Positions 9,926 to 20,107 of a stretch of DNA of 64,000 nucleotides are shown in pieces. Below the pieces are notes generated by a model. The model was not told the origin of the DNA, searched no databases, and saw nothing but the letters and a program-made list of their open reading frames with translations. Source of the stretch: Monoplex corrugatus. Lineage: Eukaryota; Mollusca; Gastropoda; Littorinimorpha; Ranellidae. Position numbers and translations under genes: made by a program. The stretch spans positions 65,777,153-65,841,152 of the forward strand of contig CM060307.1 in assembly GCA_030674185.1 (NCBI GenBank), in the 5' to 3' direction. The stretch's first letter is position 1; every line of letters starts with the position of its first letter.

Positions 9926-9969
9926 TGCAGGAAACCGGAATTTCAGATTGAGAAAGTTGTGTTTGCTAT

Positions 9970-10228
9970 TTTTTGGGTTTTGTTTTGTTTTGTTTTGATT
10001 TTGTCTTTTTTGTTTGTTTGTTTTGTTTTTGTTTGTTGTTTGCTTGTTTGTTTGTTTGTTGTTTGTTTCGTTTGTTTGTTTGTTGTTGTTTGTTTGTTTG
10101 TTTGATTGTTTGTTGTTTGCTTGTTGTGTGTTTGTTTGTTCGCTTGTTTGTTTGTTGGTTTGTTTGTTGGTTTGTTTGCTGTTAATTTGTTTGTTTGTTT
10201 GTTTGCTTGCTTGCTTGCTTCTTTGCTT
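9970..10228. repeat. (TTTG)n tract
   Basis: About 260 bp of TTTG units with CTTG and GTTG variants. After it, 10229-10670 holds no recognisable gene. Confidence 0.9.
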
Positions 10229-10671
10229 CTTTGTGCATGTTATTTTTCATGGGGTTTAGTGTATTCAAGGAGTGTTCCCAATAAATCAATAAGGCCCAGT
10301 GACAAGCTGGCATTGACATGAAGAAAACACGGGAGGAACAGTGTGGCCTTCTTGACGTCATCCCTTGAACTCCTGACACTGGCCAACTAAATCTCTTTGA
10401 TCAATGGTGACTGCAATGACAACAGAAAAGGGCATTGTCCGGGAACAAGGGTATCAATCAGCACAATTCAAGAAACAAACAAAGTAAACGAAACAAACAA
10501 AACGAAAAAAAAACCTCAACAAGCAATTATATGATATAGAAACAAAGTATTGATTCAACTAATTGGTCAAGCAACGGACAGTTAACTAAATATATTCAAA
10601 CTAAAAATAATAAAGGAGTATATTTCAGTTACAATATATATTTTCTATCACAGCTTGACGGGTGAAATAAA

Positions 10672-10848
10672 TGAATGGTTCGGGCACTGAGCTCCCGACT
10701 GGAATGTCTGAGTTCGAACTTCTTCGAGTATATCCTGGTGGATAACGAATGGAGATGTTCCTTATCTCCTCAAGTTAACATAAGTGCAGACTTGCCTGTG
10801 CCTAAATCCCCTTTGTGTGTAAACGCTCGCAGAACATCTAATGCACAT
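10672..10848 (+). mobile_element. tRNA-derived SINE-B copy
   Basis: The head has GGTTCGGGCACTGAGC and a B-box-like GAGTTCGAACTTC, then the body CTGGTGGATAACGAATGG ... GCAGACTTGCCTGTGCC ... CCCCTTTGTGTGTAAACGC. The same head and body occur in reverse at 52967-53133. Degraded acceptor pairing argues for a SINE head rather than a functional tRNA. Confidence 0.65.
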
Positions 10849-10996
10849 TCAACCCTTTGACTCCCGCACTCTGTCCACCAACTGCAAAAACTTAATCCTT
10901 TAAATCCCTCACCCTGTCCACCAGCTTCCTGCAGGAAGCTGTACATAGGGGAGGGATTCAAAAAAATGCAGGGTGCTGGTGGACAGAGTGTGGGAG
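10849..10996. mobile_element. Composite palindromic TTAA MITE, copy 2 (degraded)
   Basis: The left arm TCAACCCTTTGACTCCCGCA is followed at 10892 by an inner TTAATCC palindrome centred on CTTCCTGCAGGAAG (10924-10937), then GTGCTGGTGGACAGAGTG. The right outer terminus is lost where a SINE-A copy begins. It has the same nested layout as 7424-7616 and 39670-39864. Confidence 0.7.
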
Positions 10997-10997
10997 T

Positions 10998-11425
10998 TTC
11001 AGTTTCAGTTTCAATTTCTCAAGATGACGTCTCCGCGCTCGGAATGAATTCCATATGCACTAACGTCACAGGTGCCATGTGATGGTGAAGATCCAGAATG
11101 ATCACGGCACAAGCCTTAAGCCTGCACAAAAACCCACGAGCTGGCCAGGTCCTGAGGTTCTACCTACATGTAGATAGTTCCATAACCTGGCGTCGTAGGA
11201 GAGTGAGCTGTCAGAGACCTCAACATTTCCCGGGGCCAGCACTACAAGAGCGGCGCCCATCCCCTCTCATTCGCTTCAAATTCATATTCATATTCACTTC
11301 AGAAAGGCAAGAAGGCTAATTGGTCTTCAAGGGGTGGGACCTAGGAAATCAACCTATCTCTCAAATGTTTTACACCAAGGCAGCCGAGCAATGCCCTGCT
11401 CTTCACGGTTTTCAACTGCTGTGGG
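10998..11425 (-). mobile_element. SINE-A copy, 3' two thirds
   Basis: In reverse this matches 53409-53835: CTGGCCAGGTCCTGAGG, CCTACATGTAGATAGTTCC, GCACTACAAGAGCGGCGCCC, GGCTAATTGGTCTTCAAGGG and ACACCAAGGCAGCC all have counterparts. The tRNA-like head is missing, so it is truncated. A possible MITE arm (GTGTGAGAGTCAAAAGGG) follows at 11429-11450. Confidence 0.75.
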
Positions 11426-11502
11426 ATCGGTGTGAGAGTCAAAAGGGTAAAGACCCAGTCAGCCACGTCAGTGTTCGCTGGCTCTTGGAATCACGAAAAT
11501 AC

Positions 11503-11675
11503 CTTGCATGGTCACCCATCGAAACCAGAATATTACTGTTCTGATGGTGGGATAAAACATCAAAACTTGCCATACATGTAAATGTCCATCCATCAACGCG
11601 CACGGGAATGGCAACCACGCTCTTTGACAACGATGCAAGTACGATGATGAACATGATTGGGTCCAGTCTGTTCAT
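11503..11675 (-). CDS. Candidate first exon of a secreted protein (weak)
   Basis: On the minus strand an ATG at 11675 opens MNRLDPIMFIIVLASLSKSV, a short charged start followed by a hydrophobic core and small residues (VVA), which looks like a signal peptide of about 22 residues. It continues with IPVRVDGWTFTC to about residue 58. A pyrimidine stretch and CAG lie just upstream (acceptor-like), and AAG-GTATTT at the end is donor-like. I recognise no family. It sits outside the repeats I identified, but a chance ORF cannot be excluded. RNA-seq or a protein search for the 58-residue stretch would decide. Confidence 0.22.
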
Positions 11676-11840
11676 GCTGACGGTCAGGTAAAAAACAAAA
11701 AACAAAAGATGATCCGAAATGGGTAAACCAGCCTTCATTACGGCGCTTTCAAGTTATTTGGTTCCCCTTTTCTTTTTGAAACTACTGTGAATATGATCTT
11801 CAAACAGAACAATGGTCTTTGTGTACTTATCAATAAATAG

Positions 11841-11966
<126 letters not shown>

Positions 11967-12262
11967 GACACGAGTATTATGATCGATGCTCTTCTAGCAA
12001 AGTGGCCTCTTCGTGGTATCGCTTTAGACGAAAACAAGGTGGTTGTTTTGTTCTGGTTTGTGTTTTTGGACGTTTTTTTTTTTGTTTTTGTTTTGTTTTT
12101 GTTTTTTCACCGTCACCAGTCCTTATGAAACCCGCGCAAAAATAACAAATGTTCTTTTTGTAAACTGATCTCTTAATTGCATTTTTAAACGAAAACAGTG
12201 ACACACAAGATAGGACAGCAACAAATGAATCTGTGGTAAGGTAAAGCTATTGCAACCGCCAC

Positions 12263-12535
12263 ATGAACCTTCGTATTATCTATTTATGTGGCATCTTAGA
12301 ATATTCAAAAGACTACAGCGTTTTGTCAGCTTGTCCAGTTAAGTGACAGTGACATGGAACGTCGACTTGTCAATCTGCTTGACATCTTAGAATATTCAAG
12401 AGACATTCGCGTTCTACCAGCACATACAGCAAAAGTGATATGTTACATGGAACTTCGCGTTGCCCATTATTTTGGTACCCTTAGAATATTCCAAACGACC
12501 ACAGCATTCTGTCAATGGATACAATGTGTTGGATT
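12263..12535. repeat. Three degenerate ~92-bp tandem repeats
   Basis: Units start at 12263, 12354 and 12447 (ATG(G)AAC(C/G/T)T(C)CG) and share CATCTTAGAATATTCAA(A/G)AGAC or CCCTTAGAATATTCCAAACGAC 40 bp in. Divergence is about 30 percent, so this is an old small tandem array. The open frames are not supported as genes. Confidence 0.65.
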
Positions 12536-12654
12536 AAAATGTCATGAAGGAGAGTGGGGCTGGGAGGGAAAGCACCCAAGCTGTTATAATTCGCTTCTCG
12601 TTGCTTAGGAACACTTGTATTTCTTGCCCTTTTATTTTTTATTGTATCAGTTTC

Positions 12655-12720
12655 AATTTTCTCAAGACAGGATTTCTGCGCACGAAATGAATTCCATCTG
12701 CACAAAGGCTGCACGTTTTA
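12655..12720 (-). mobile_element. SINE-A tail fragment
   Basis: CAGTTTCAATTTTCTCAAGA ... AATGAATTCCATCTGCAC matches the end of the SINE-A copies at 11000 and 53800. Confidence 0.55.
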
Positions 12721-12904
12721 AGAAACAATATGAACAACACTTTCTCAGGAAGTTCTGATGATATTTTTCTCCTTCACTGTGTTGAGCGTTCTATCATTTT
12801 CCTCAATGAGCGTCAAATTTTATTTCACAGTGACCTTGAGACATACAAAACCTGGATATTCTGTTGGAATCTTTGTATAATAAGGACGAATATTCGAACG
12901 GTTC

Positions 12905-13005
12905 AACCATACTTTCTCTTTCTTTCTTTTTCTTTTTTTCTTTCTTTTTCTTTATTTCTTTTATTTCGTTCGTTCTTTCTTTCTTCCTTTCCTTATTGCG
13001 TCTGC
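12905..13005. repeat. (CTTT)n pyrimidine tract
   Basis: CTTT, CTTTT and CGTT units of about 100 bp. The stretch 12721-12904 has no recognisable feature. Confidence 0.85.
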
Positions 13006-13035
13006 CTGTCTGTTTGTGTGTGAGTTGTCCTGCAG

Positions 13036-13215
13036 ATGTATCCAATTCACTTGTCTGTCTGTCCGTGTGCCTTTCCTATCTCCAATCAGCATGCTGATAC
13101 CTTACATCGCTTCATTAACGGCGGTGCTAAACGCCAGGTTGAATCGGAGATACCGTTCATTTCAGTAAGGGACAGGATGGGCCGATTCCATTTGCCAGCC
13201 TCCCTGATAAAAGTT
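13036..13215 (+). repeat. Dispersed repeat with 'HAD-L--FING' coding-like core, copy 1
   Basis: TATCCAATTCACTTGTCTGT, CATGCTGATACCTTACATCG and CTTCATTAACGGCGGTGC also occur, diverged, at 37238-37400 and (reverse strand) in each satellite unit from 59191 on. In the shared frame the core reads HADTLHRFINGGAKR. I do not recognise a protein family. The changes between copies are not clearly silent, so coding is unproven. Confidence 0.55.
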
Positions 13216-13235
13216 CTGGAGCCCATTCCTCCCTT

Positions 13236-14430
13236 CTACGTCTGGTTCTCCGTCCCTTTTTCCGTTCTCTTTGTCCTTCCGGTGATGACAGGAATGGTGA
13301 ATGAATCATTTGTTTTATTTTTCTCTTGGTAAAACTGGATAGGCTGTTTCTTGTACTTATAAGGTGGTTCATCTGTTTCAATTAATGTTCTCTGTTCAGC
13401 CACAGGTAAGTAATGTCCATTAAAGGCGTTGGCGATCAGTTGTTGTGGAATGTCTGTGCATTTCAAAGATGAGCCCTGGTAACTACGTTTAGAGCTCACC
13501 AGATTGTTGATGTGTCTGTTTGGTCTTTAATGAGTTTGTTGAAGTAAGTTTGCTTTGCGCTCCTTTATTTTGTTTCTAGCTGTTTTGTATTCTGTATACA
13601 TTTTGTTGGCTTTTAATTTTTCTCTGTGGGACATAGCTACCGTTATACGTTTGGTCAGCCAGGATAGTAATTTGGGGCGTCTTACTCGTTTATGCCTTTC
13701 TGGGGAGTGTTTTAGGATATGATGGAATGTTTGATGTCAGATGTCTAGGGCTTCCTTAGGATTTGTATAGTTGTATAAACAGTGAGACGATGTTTGTGAT
13801 AAATCAGATAGAAATGCGTTTTGGTCGAAATTTTTGAATGATCGAAATGAGATGTAGGTGTGTCGTGTGTCCTTTCGACTTCATTTTTGGCAATTTGAGA
13901 GATGTTGTGCAAGTAATAACACTATGGTCACTGATGGCCAATCTAGGCGTATGTATGTTTCTAATTGTTTCAGATGAGTTTGCGTAGATGTGATCAAGAA
14001 GTGTTTCTGATGAAATCGAAATTGAAAATCTGATGTCAGTGTGTAATTCTAGTTAGTTCTCTTATAAGCTGGAAAAGTCTGAAAAGATGTCAGATTGAAT
14101 ACCAAAACGTATGTTGTTTCAATAGGTTTATATTGAAGTCAGCAAGTAGAAGAATATCGGTGTTTTGGTTTGTATTTGACAACGTGGTCTGGTATCTTTA
14201 TAAGAGAGTCATCCATTCATATTTCACAGCTAGACTTCTGTGTAGATAACAGACAAAGAAAGAGAGAGCATGGGACCCTGACATAAGTTCCAGCCATATG
14301 CATTCGATTGAAATGGTATTTATATCTTGGTGTCGTGGAGTGATGTTTTCAATATTGTTATGGATGTATACTGCAGTGCCTGTCTGGCCTGGGGTCTGAG
14401 GGTCCTTTCCTATTATGCTGTAGTCTGCGA
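13236..14430 (-). pseudogene. L2/CR1-like LINE endonuclease region, decayed
   Basis: The minus strand reads, across several frames, DYSIIGKDPQTPGQTGTAVY and SIECIWLELM (14430-14260), then FLLADFNINLLKQ (near 14140; the GDFN motif with Gly lost), then LAISDHSVITC (near 13940; SDH motif). It then passes into a linker ending in PQQLIANAFNGHYLPVAEQ (13499-13236). This is the APE endonuclease plus the start of the RT linker of an L2/CR1-type element. At least three stops or frameshifts interrupt it. Catalytic Asp/Asn of (G)DFN and the SDH His are still readable, but the copy is dead. RT is absent, so the element is cut at about 13236. Confidence 0.7.
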
Positions 14431-14454
14431 TGTTGACAAAGGCGGCGGAGAGAA

Positions 14455-14481
14455 GGACACAGAGAGAAGGAGAGAAAAGAC

Positions 14482-14514
<33 letters not shown>

Positions 14515-14995
14515 CAGACAGACAGACAGATAGAGAAAGGCAGAGAGAGACAGGAGAGACAGACAGTTATGTAGACAGAGAAACGGAGAGACAGAAACAG
14601 AGAAAGAGACAGAGGCAGACACAGAGAGAGACACACACAGAGACAGAGAGACACAGAGAGAGAGAGACAAAGAGAGACACAAAGAGAGAGACAACGAGAC
14701 AGAGACAGACAGACAGAGACAAAGAGAGACAGAGAAAGGCAGCGAGAGAGAGGAGAGACAGACAGACAGACAGACGGACAGACAGAGACAGAGAGACAGA
14801 GACAGAGAGATAGAGATACAGAGAGACAGAGACAGACAGACAGAGACGGAGACACAAAGATAGAGAGACAGACAGAGAAAGACAGAGACAGAGAAAGACA
14901 GAGAGAGAGAGAGAGAGAGACAGAGAGAGAGAAAGAGAGAGACAGAGAAAGACGAAACAGAGACAGAGAGAGACAGAGACAGAGAGAAGCAAACC
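14455..14995. repeat. 540-bp (GA)n/(GACA)n purine tract
   Basis: GAGA, GACAGA and GACAGACA units without a break. The long minus-strand CT-coded ORFs (up to 238 codons of Leu/Ser) arise only because the unit lacks stops. Confidence 0.95.
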
Positions 14996-16020
14996 CAACA
15001 CAGCATAAAAACAACACATCCGCCTGCATTTTGGCATCATCAGTGCTGCTGTGATTTTGTTGCGAGAAAATCATTTAGGCTCTCCTTAAGGGTGGACTCG
15101 TTTTCTAAGGATAAAACTACCCGTTTTTGTCAGTTTGATTTTCATGTTGCTCATTTGGGCATGGCTGCACGCAGATGATTCCGTAGCTGGAGGCTACATG
15201 ACATATGTCCCTAGCAGAGATAAAAAGAGAATTATGACAGATGCCATTCGCTTGTGAACTAATCGCCCATTGCGTTGCAACCGTACCAAATGAAAGTTGA
15301 AAGCTTCACATTCTGCTTGCATTTATTTACTGGTTCCATAATGTGACAGGGGTGTGTCAGCGTTACACTAATGACAGACATACCAGTTAAGGTGTGGGGG
15401 ACATTTTAGGGTGGATCAGTTGCACTCAGGTTCTGTTGTTACGTTTATTTTCAGCTAATGTACACGACATCAGTTGTTTGTGTGTCTGTCTACATCATGG
15501 AGAATTTGGCGTTTGCTTGAGTGTTTGTTGGCTGATATGGTGTGCATGGTATGGCTAAATGTGCACGAATGCCCAAGCTGAATTTATTTCTGGTGACTGA
15601 GAACAAGTGCGTAGATTATAGAAAGATTTTCCTGGTTTATTTATTACGGTTACGAAACTGTAATCGTAGTAATTTTAATCCTAATTTTATAGCGTGTATT
15701 GTAACATGAGAACATATTATCATTATATCACAGAAATAGTTATTTATCCTGCTTGTATGGCTCTTAGTGTAACATCAGGAAGTATATTATCATCGTGTAT
15801 TTCTCTGTCATGTAGCCTACTATTGTAAATATTGTAGAACAGGCCTGAGACGCGGAATATTTTTAAAAGAAATTATATCAGTCTACTACCAACTATGTAG
15901 ACCAAAGTTAGATACTTTTATCAACAGACACAAACAGTCATGCCACAGTCGGATCTGAATCTGCTCCCCAAACTCACTGTCTCCCCTCCTCCTCCACATC
16001 TTCCGTTTCTTTTTCCTCAG
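14996..16020. other. No gene or repeat recognised
   Basis: About 1 kb of mixed-composition sequence without a supported ORF, inverted repeat or match to other parts of the window. Confidence 0.5.
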
Positions 16021-16215
16021 GAAGATTAAAAAATAGAAGTGGAAGTGGACAATTATTCAAGACATTTCAACTTGAGAGGAATGTTGCTTGTTCTGAATGA
16101 AACAAATCGCTCCCCATCCAGATCAAAAAACAAGCAGACAGAAGTGTGAAACTAACGAGAAGGCCAAAACAGCCACTCACTGACGTATTTTTGCTGTCTG
16201 TAATTTGTGTTGCTG
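16021..16215. repeat. Unclassified interspersed repeat, pair with 38752-38945
   Basis: GAAGTGGAAGTGGAC, GAGAGGAATGTTGCTTGTTC, CGCTCCCCATCCAGATC and GAAGGCCAAAACAGCCACTC match the copy near 38752 with scattered substitutions. No TIR or tRNA-like head is seen. Confidence 0.65.
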
Positions 16216-16924
16216 AAATTGGTTTTAGAAGGAGTGGCCTTAATGCTAGAAGAGTGGGTTCCAAGCTGATTCCACCAAGAGGGTGAGATCTTTCTCTTTC
16301 CCAGCCCCTCATCTAGATACTTATTGATAGTCTGAATGACAGTCCTTCAAACAAACAAACAAATAACAAGGAATGAAAAAAATAATACTTAAAAGTAACG
16401 CGAGTAATAAAAACGCATATAAAACTTGGAAAAAATTAAAGTATAAAATAACACGAGGAGAAAAAGAAAGGGAAAAACAGGGCAAAAAGGATAAGATGCA
16501 ATCTGTCATTTTATTCATACCCCACTCTGCCAAAAGGTCAATACATCTAATTTGGCTGCTAAGGCATTTTGACATCATTGAACTCATGGTTTCTCATTTC
16601 CACATTGATACACAGTTTCACAGCTTTAGCTTTATAGAAATATTAGCTATTTTGGATTAGGATCTTATGGACTGGACACTGATCTTCGGCCAGAAATGTG
16701 GACACTAAAAAAGGAAAAAAGGAATATCCAGAAGAATAACTAGACAAACTGAGCAACTGGAGAAAACTTAAGGATAGACAAGTCGAGGGAAAAGGACCCA
16801 CAGGACAATCACAGACTACCTGGAACCCGTAGAGACCAGCAAAATGACAGTACATAATGAATGACGGGTACTCAAAGACAATCTCCTCAACCCACGCAAG
16901 GAGACATGTGGGACCAGGAAGTCT

Positions 16925-17125
16925 GCAAGAGGTCAGAGAAAACCAAAAGACTGTGAAGCGACACCGTGAAGGAGGCCATTGAGAAAAAGGAAGTGCTTTA
17001 CAGGATATGGATCAAAACTTGCCTGGACGAAGACTACGTAAAATATCGAATTACAAGAAGAGACAACAAGAGAATAATCCAAGCTACAAAAATGTATTTT
17101 AGAAGACATGTAGAAGACAACTAAA
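16925..17125 (+). pseudogene. RTE-type LINE linker fragment
   Basis: One frame reads SDTVKEAIEKKEVLYRIWIK and then DEDYVKYRITRRDNKRII. This corresponds to the (WW)NxxVKEAIxxKKxLYxxWxK linker between endonuclease and RT of RTE-type elements; the Trp pair is degraded just upstream. A TAA ends it at about 17122. No RT follows, so it is an isolated relic. Confidence 0.55.
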
Positions 17126-17860
17126 TGAATTGTACAAAACACTTAACAGAAGAGTTCTATAAAAGTATGAAAGCCATGCGACATTAAAAACAAAATACTT
17201 AACAGATGAGATGTCTCAGAAGAACATCATTCAAACAAGACAAGAAAAGGCATCATTAGATCGAAGAGATGGTTTGAACAACAACTGCCAACAATTACAT
17301 CATAACAACAGTGGATCAAATGGTTTGTTCTTAGTCTTCAAGAAAATTGTCAGCTTGATACCTACATGCCAGCGAGTTCTGGAGTCCCCATGTATAACAT
17401 AGACTTAATTCCACTGCCCTTCATCTCAAATTATCAGCACCCGGCCCCTGGACTCATTGTCAAAAAACAAAATATGTTGAAATAAGTTTCTAAGCAGGTA
17501 TTCTAACATCCCTACCATTGCTAGTCTACCAGAGCATGACAGCCACATCACATCATGACTGCAGACCTCCCTCAAACCTATCCCTTCTATCCCACCTGAA
17601 AGAGCAGCAGGCATAGGTTTTATTTCCACATACCATAGCATTCCTCATTAAATAACGTACAATAAATTGAAATGACATACAACAGAACAGAACCACTAAA
17701 AACAGCTTTTAATGTAACACATCGAAACACATGGGGTTAACACTGATCTCACATGAAATTGTACATCTGTTATTCTCCTGTACACAATCATAAATTATTC
17801 TTTTAAAAGAAAGCGGTAGACAGACAAGAAATCTGTGAACCCATTTTGTTCATTCAGTAC
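17126..17860. other. No gene recognised
   Basis: Mixed composition; short open frames only, none with recognisable similarity. Confidence 0.5.
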
Positions 17861-17865
17861 ATACG

Positions 17866-17998
17866 CACATGCAAACACACATGCATGCACAAGCACACGC
17901 AAACATACACATACACTCACGCACACGCAAACATACGCACGCACGCACGCACCACACACACACACACACGCACGCACGCACGCACGCACGCACACGCA

Positions 17999-18045
<47 letters not shown>

Positions 18046-18046
18046 C
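17866..18046. repeat. Compound (CA)n/(CGCA)n microsatellite
   Basis: CA and GCAC units, ending in an uninterrupted CA run at about 18002-18045. Confidence 0.95.
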
Positions 18047-18081
18047 CTGACACAAATTAGCTTAAAGTTTTAAGCGCAAGC

Positions 18082-18320
18082 TCAGCACTTCGACAGCTAT
18101 CTTCGCTCAGGAAAATGTAACCTCACACCCCCCGGTGATGTGATAGACGCCTATATCTTCTTTCCATACACTCGATAGGAAAGCAAATAAACAGGAAAAG
18201 GAAGTCTGTTTTCCCAGCGAGAAATAAAAACGAATGAAAAGCACATGTGTAGGAAATGGCTGGTGTCGCCACACAGGCTGAGTGCTGACAACATGGACAC
18301 TGCACTATCTGAACAACGGG
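18082..18320. repeat. Unclassified interspersed repeat, pair with 43168-43420
   Basis: CTCAGCACTTCGACAGC, TCTTCGCTCAGGAAAATGTA and AACCTCACACC, then GGTGTCGCCACACAGGCTGAG, match the copy at 43168 at about 70-75 percent. A CA run lies just upstream of both copies. The class is unknown. Confidence 0.65.
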
Positions 18321-18360
18321 GAGAAATTTTCATGGGATGATGATTTACTTTTTACGTATT

Positions 18361-18393
18361 AAACACACACACACGCACACAGACACCACACAC

Positions 18394-18455
<62 letters not shown>

Positions 18456-18720
18456 GAGAGAGAGAGAGACACACACACACACACACATACATACATACAT
18501 ACACACACACAAACACACACACACATACACCTCCTCTCTCTCTCTCTCTTCTCTTTCTCTCTCTCTTTCTTTCTTTCTCTTTCTCTCTCTCACTCTCTCT
18601 CTCCTTCCCCTCTCTCTCTCTCTCTCTTTCTCTCTGTCTCTCTCTCCCCCTCTCTCTTTCTCTCTCTCGGTCTCTGTTTCTGTCTCTGTGTGTGTGTGTA
18701 TGTGTGTGTGTGTGTGTGTG

Positions 18721-18759
<39 letters not shown>

Positions 18760-18765
18760 GCATAA
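18361..18765. repeat. Adjacent (CA)n and (CT)n tracts
   Basis: CA to 18530, then CTCT/CTTT/GTCT to about 18760, with a short GTGT run at 18687-18720. ORFs on both strands are artefacts. Confidence 0.95.
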
Positions 18766-18879
18766 ACCAAATTAATTTCAGAACAGTATAAATCAAAGCA
18801 TGTGCAGATGAAACACATAAAAATAAAATCAGTAAGAATAACAACCTACCGAAAACACCAGCTATCAAAACCATGTCTA

Positions 18880-19083
18880 CAGTTATGTTCATGGGGCATA
18901 GATAAATCTCATTTCGTGAACAACACGCACCTACTGTGTTTAGAGATAAAAACAAACTTACGTGGGAAATCCACATTGTTCATTTAAATAAGATTCGCTT
19001 TATGAATGTTATCTCATAAGACATTGATATTGTATCAACTCTGAAACTAAAACGAAACTTTTTTTCGGTGTCATTATCAAATC
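18880..19083 (+). pseudogene. L2-like LINE RT-thumb fragment (left part of split copy)
   Basis: One frame reads DKNKLTWEIHIVHLNKI (near 18944), the LTWxxHIxxLxxKI signature after the RT catalytic core, and then TLKLKRNFFSVIIKSHINYA when joined across the nested insert. It resumes at 19619. Stops are present, so it is decayed. Confidence 0.6.
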
Positions 19084-19607
19084 AGTCTCATCTTGATTGA
19101 TTTGATAATGGCACTGAAAAAAAAAGATCAGACTGATGCGTTCCCTGGTCATGTCAATATTTTTGTATGCATGTGAAACATGGACCATAACAGCAGACAT
19201 TGAAAGAAGGATACAGGCAATGGAGATGAGATGCTTCCGCAAACTCCTTGGTATCTCGTTCAAAGATCATATAACATATAAGGAAATGAAAACGAGAACT
19301 GAAAACGCCATCGGGCCGTATGAAGACCTCCTGACATCAGTGAAAAGACGCAAACTGAGGTGGTACGGGCACATCACACGATCATCTGGACTGGCCAAGA
19401 CCGTCTTGTAGGGAACGGTACAGGGAGGGAGACGAAGAGGTAGACAGAGAAAAAGATGGGAAGACAATATCAGAGTGGACTGGCCTTGAATGGAACATCA
19501 TTCTGCGGAAAGCTGAGGACCGTGAGGAGTGGAGGAAGTTGGTTGCAAGATTTTCAGTGGTGCCCCTTCGGTCAACCAGACTACGGGATTTGAATTGAAT
19601 TGAATTG
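19084..19607 (+). mobile_element. RTE-type LINE 3' fragment nested in the L2-like copy
   Basis: The insert is flanked by ATTATCAAATC at 19073-19083 and 19608-19618 (11-bp target duplication). It codes in one frame ILKSLVMSIFLYACETWTIT-type sequence (19136: MRSLVMSIFLYACETW) and RRKLRWYGHITRSSGL to a stop near 19409. After a frame change it reads RRGRQRKRWEDNI, then WNIILRKAEDREEWRKLV, and ends in a (TGAAT)n tail. That C-terminus is the hallmark of RTE-like polymerases. It is 5' truncated. The 5' junction carries an inverted copy of about 26 bp of the target flank (19098-19125 against 19059-19084). Confidence 0.8.
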
Positions 19608-19618
19608 ATTATCAAATC

Positions 19619-19890
19619 CCATATTAACTATGCATCAGCGATATGGGATGGTTGCAGCGAAAATCTATTAGAGAAACATTTCTTACACAGAAGAGTTGGA
19701 AACCCTCTAGTAACACACACTTCCTTAACCACAGACCAAGCATTAAGAATAGCAAGTATAATATCCCTAAAAAGATAATCAAGGAGAAGAAAAGCTCACA
19801 AACCCACACAATATTGTCCCTCCAAGTACTTGATAGAGCAACTTGCTCAATGTCAAATACTCTTAAAGCATTATTCCGCCACTGGTAATA
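19619..19890 (+). pseudogene. L2-like LINE fragment (right part of split copy)
   Basis: It continues the frame from 19083: IKSHINYASAIWDGCSENLL (the SxINYASxxWDGCS motif of L2/CR1-type polymerases after the thumb), then HRRVGNPLVTHTSLTTDQAL and further decayed sequence to 19890. Frameshifts are present. Confidence 0.65.
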
Positions 19891-20007
19891 TCTTTACTTG
19901 TATATGTCATTGATAGCTCAATGAAATTTCATTACAGTGGCTATTCTATTTCATTTGCTGTGAAATGTTCATATGACACAAGCATGTAGCCATACACATG
20001 AATCTAT

Positions 20008-20107
20008 ATGCACACACATTCACACACAAACACGCACACAAATAACACACACGCACGCACACACACACACGCACACATACACACACACATATATGTATAT
20101 ATATATA
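20008..20107. repeat. (CA)n then (TA)n
   Basis: CA/CGCA units to 20090, then ATATATGTATATATATATA. The Tc1 element inserted at a TA within this (TA)n. Confidence 0.9.
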
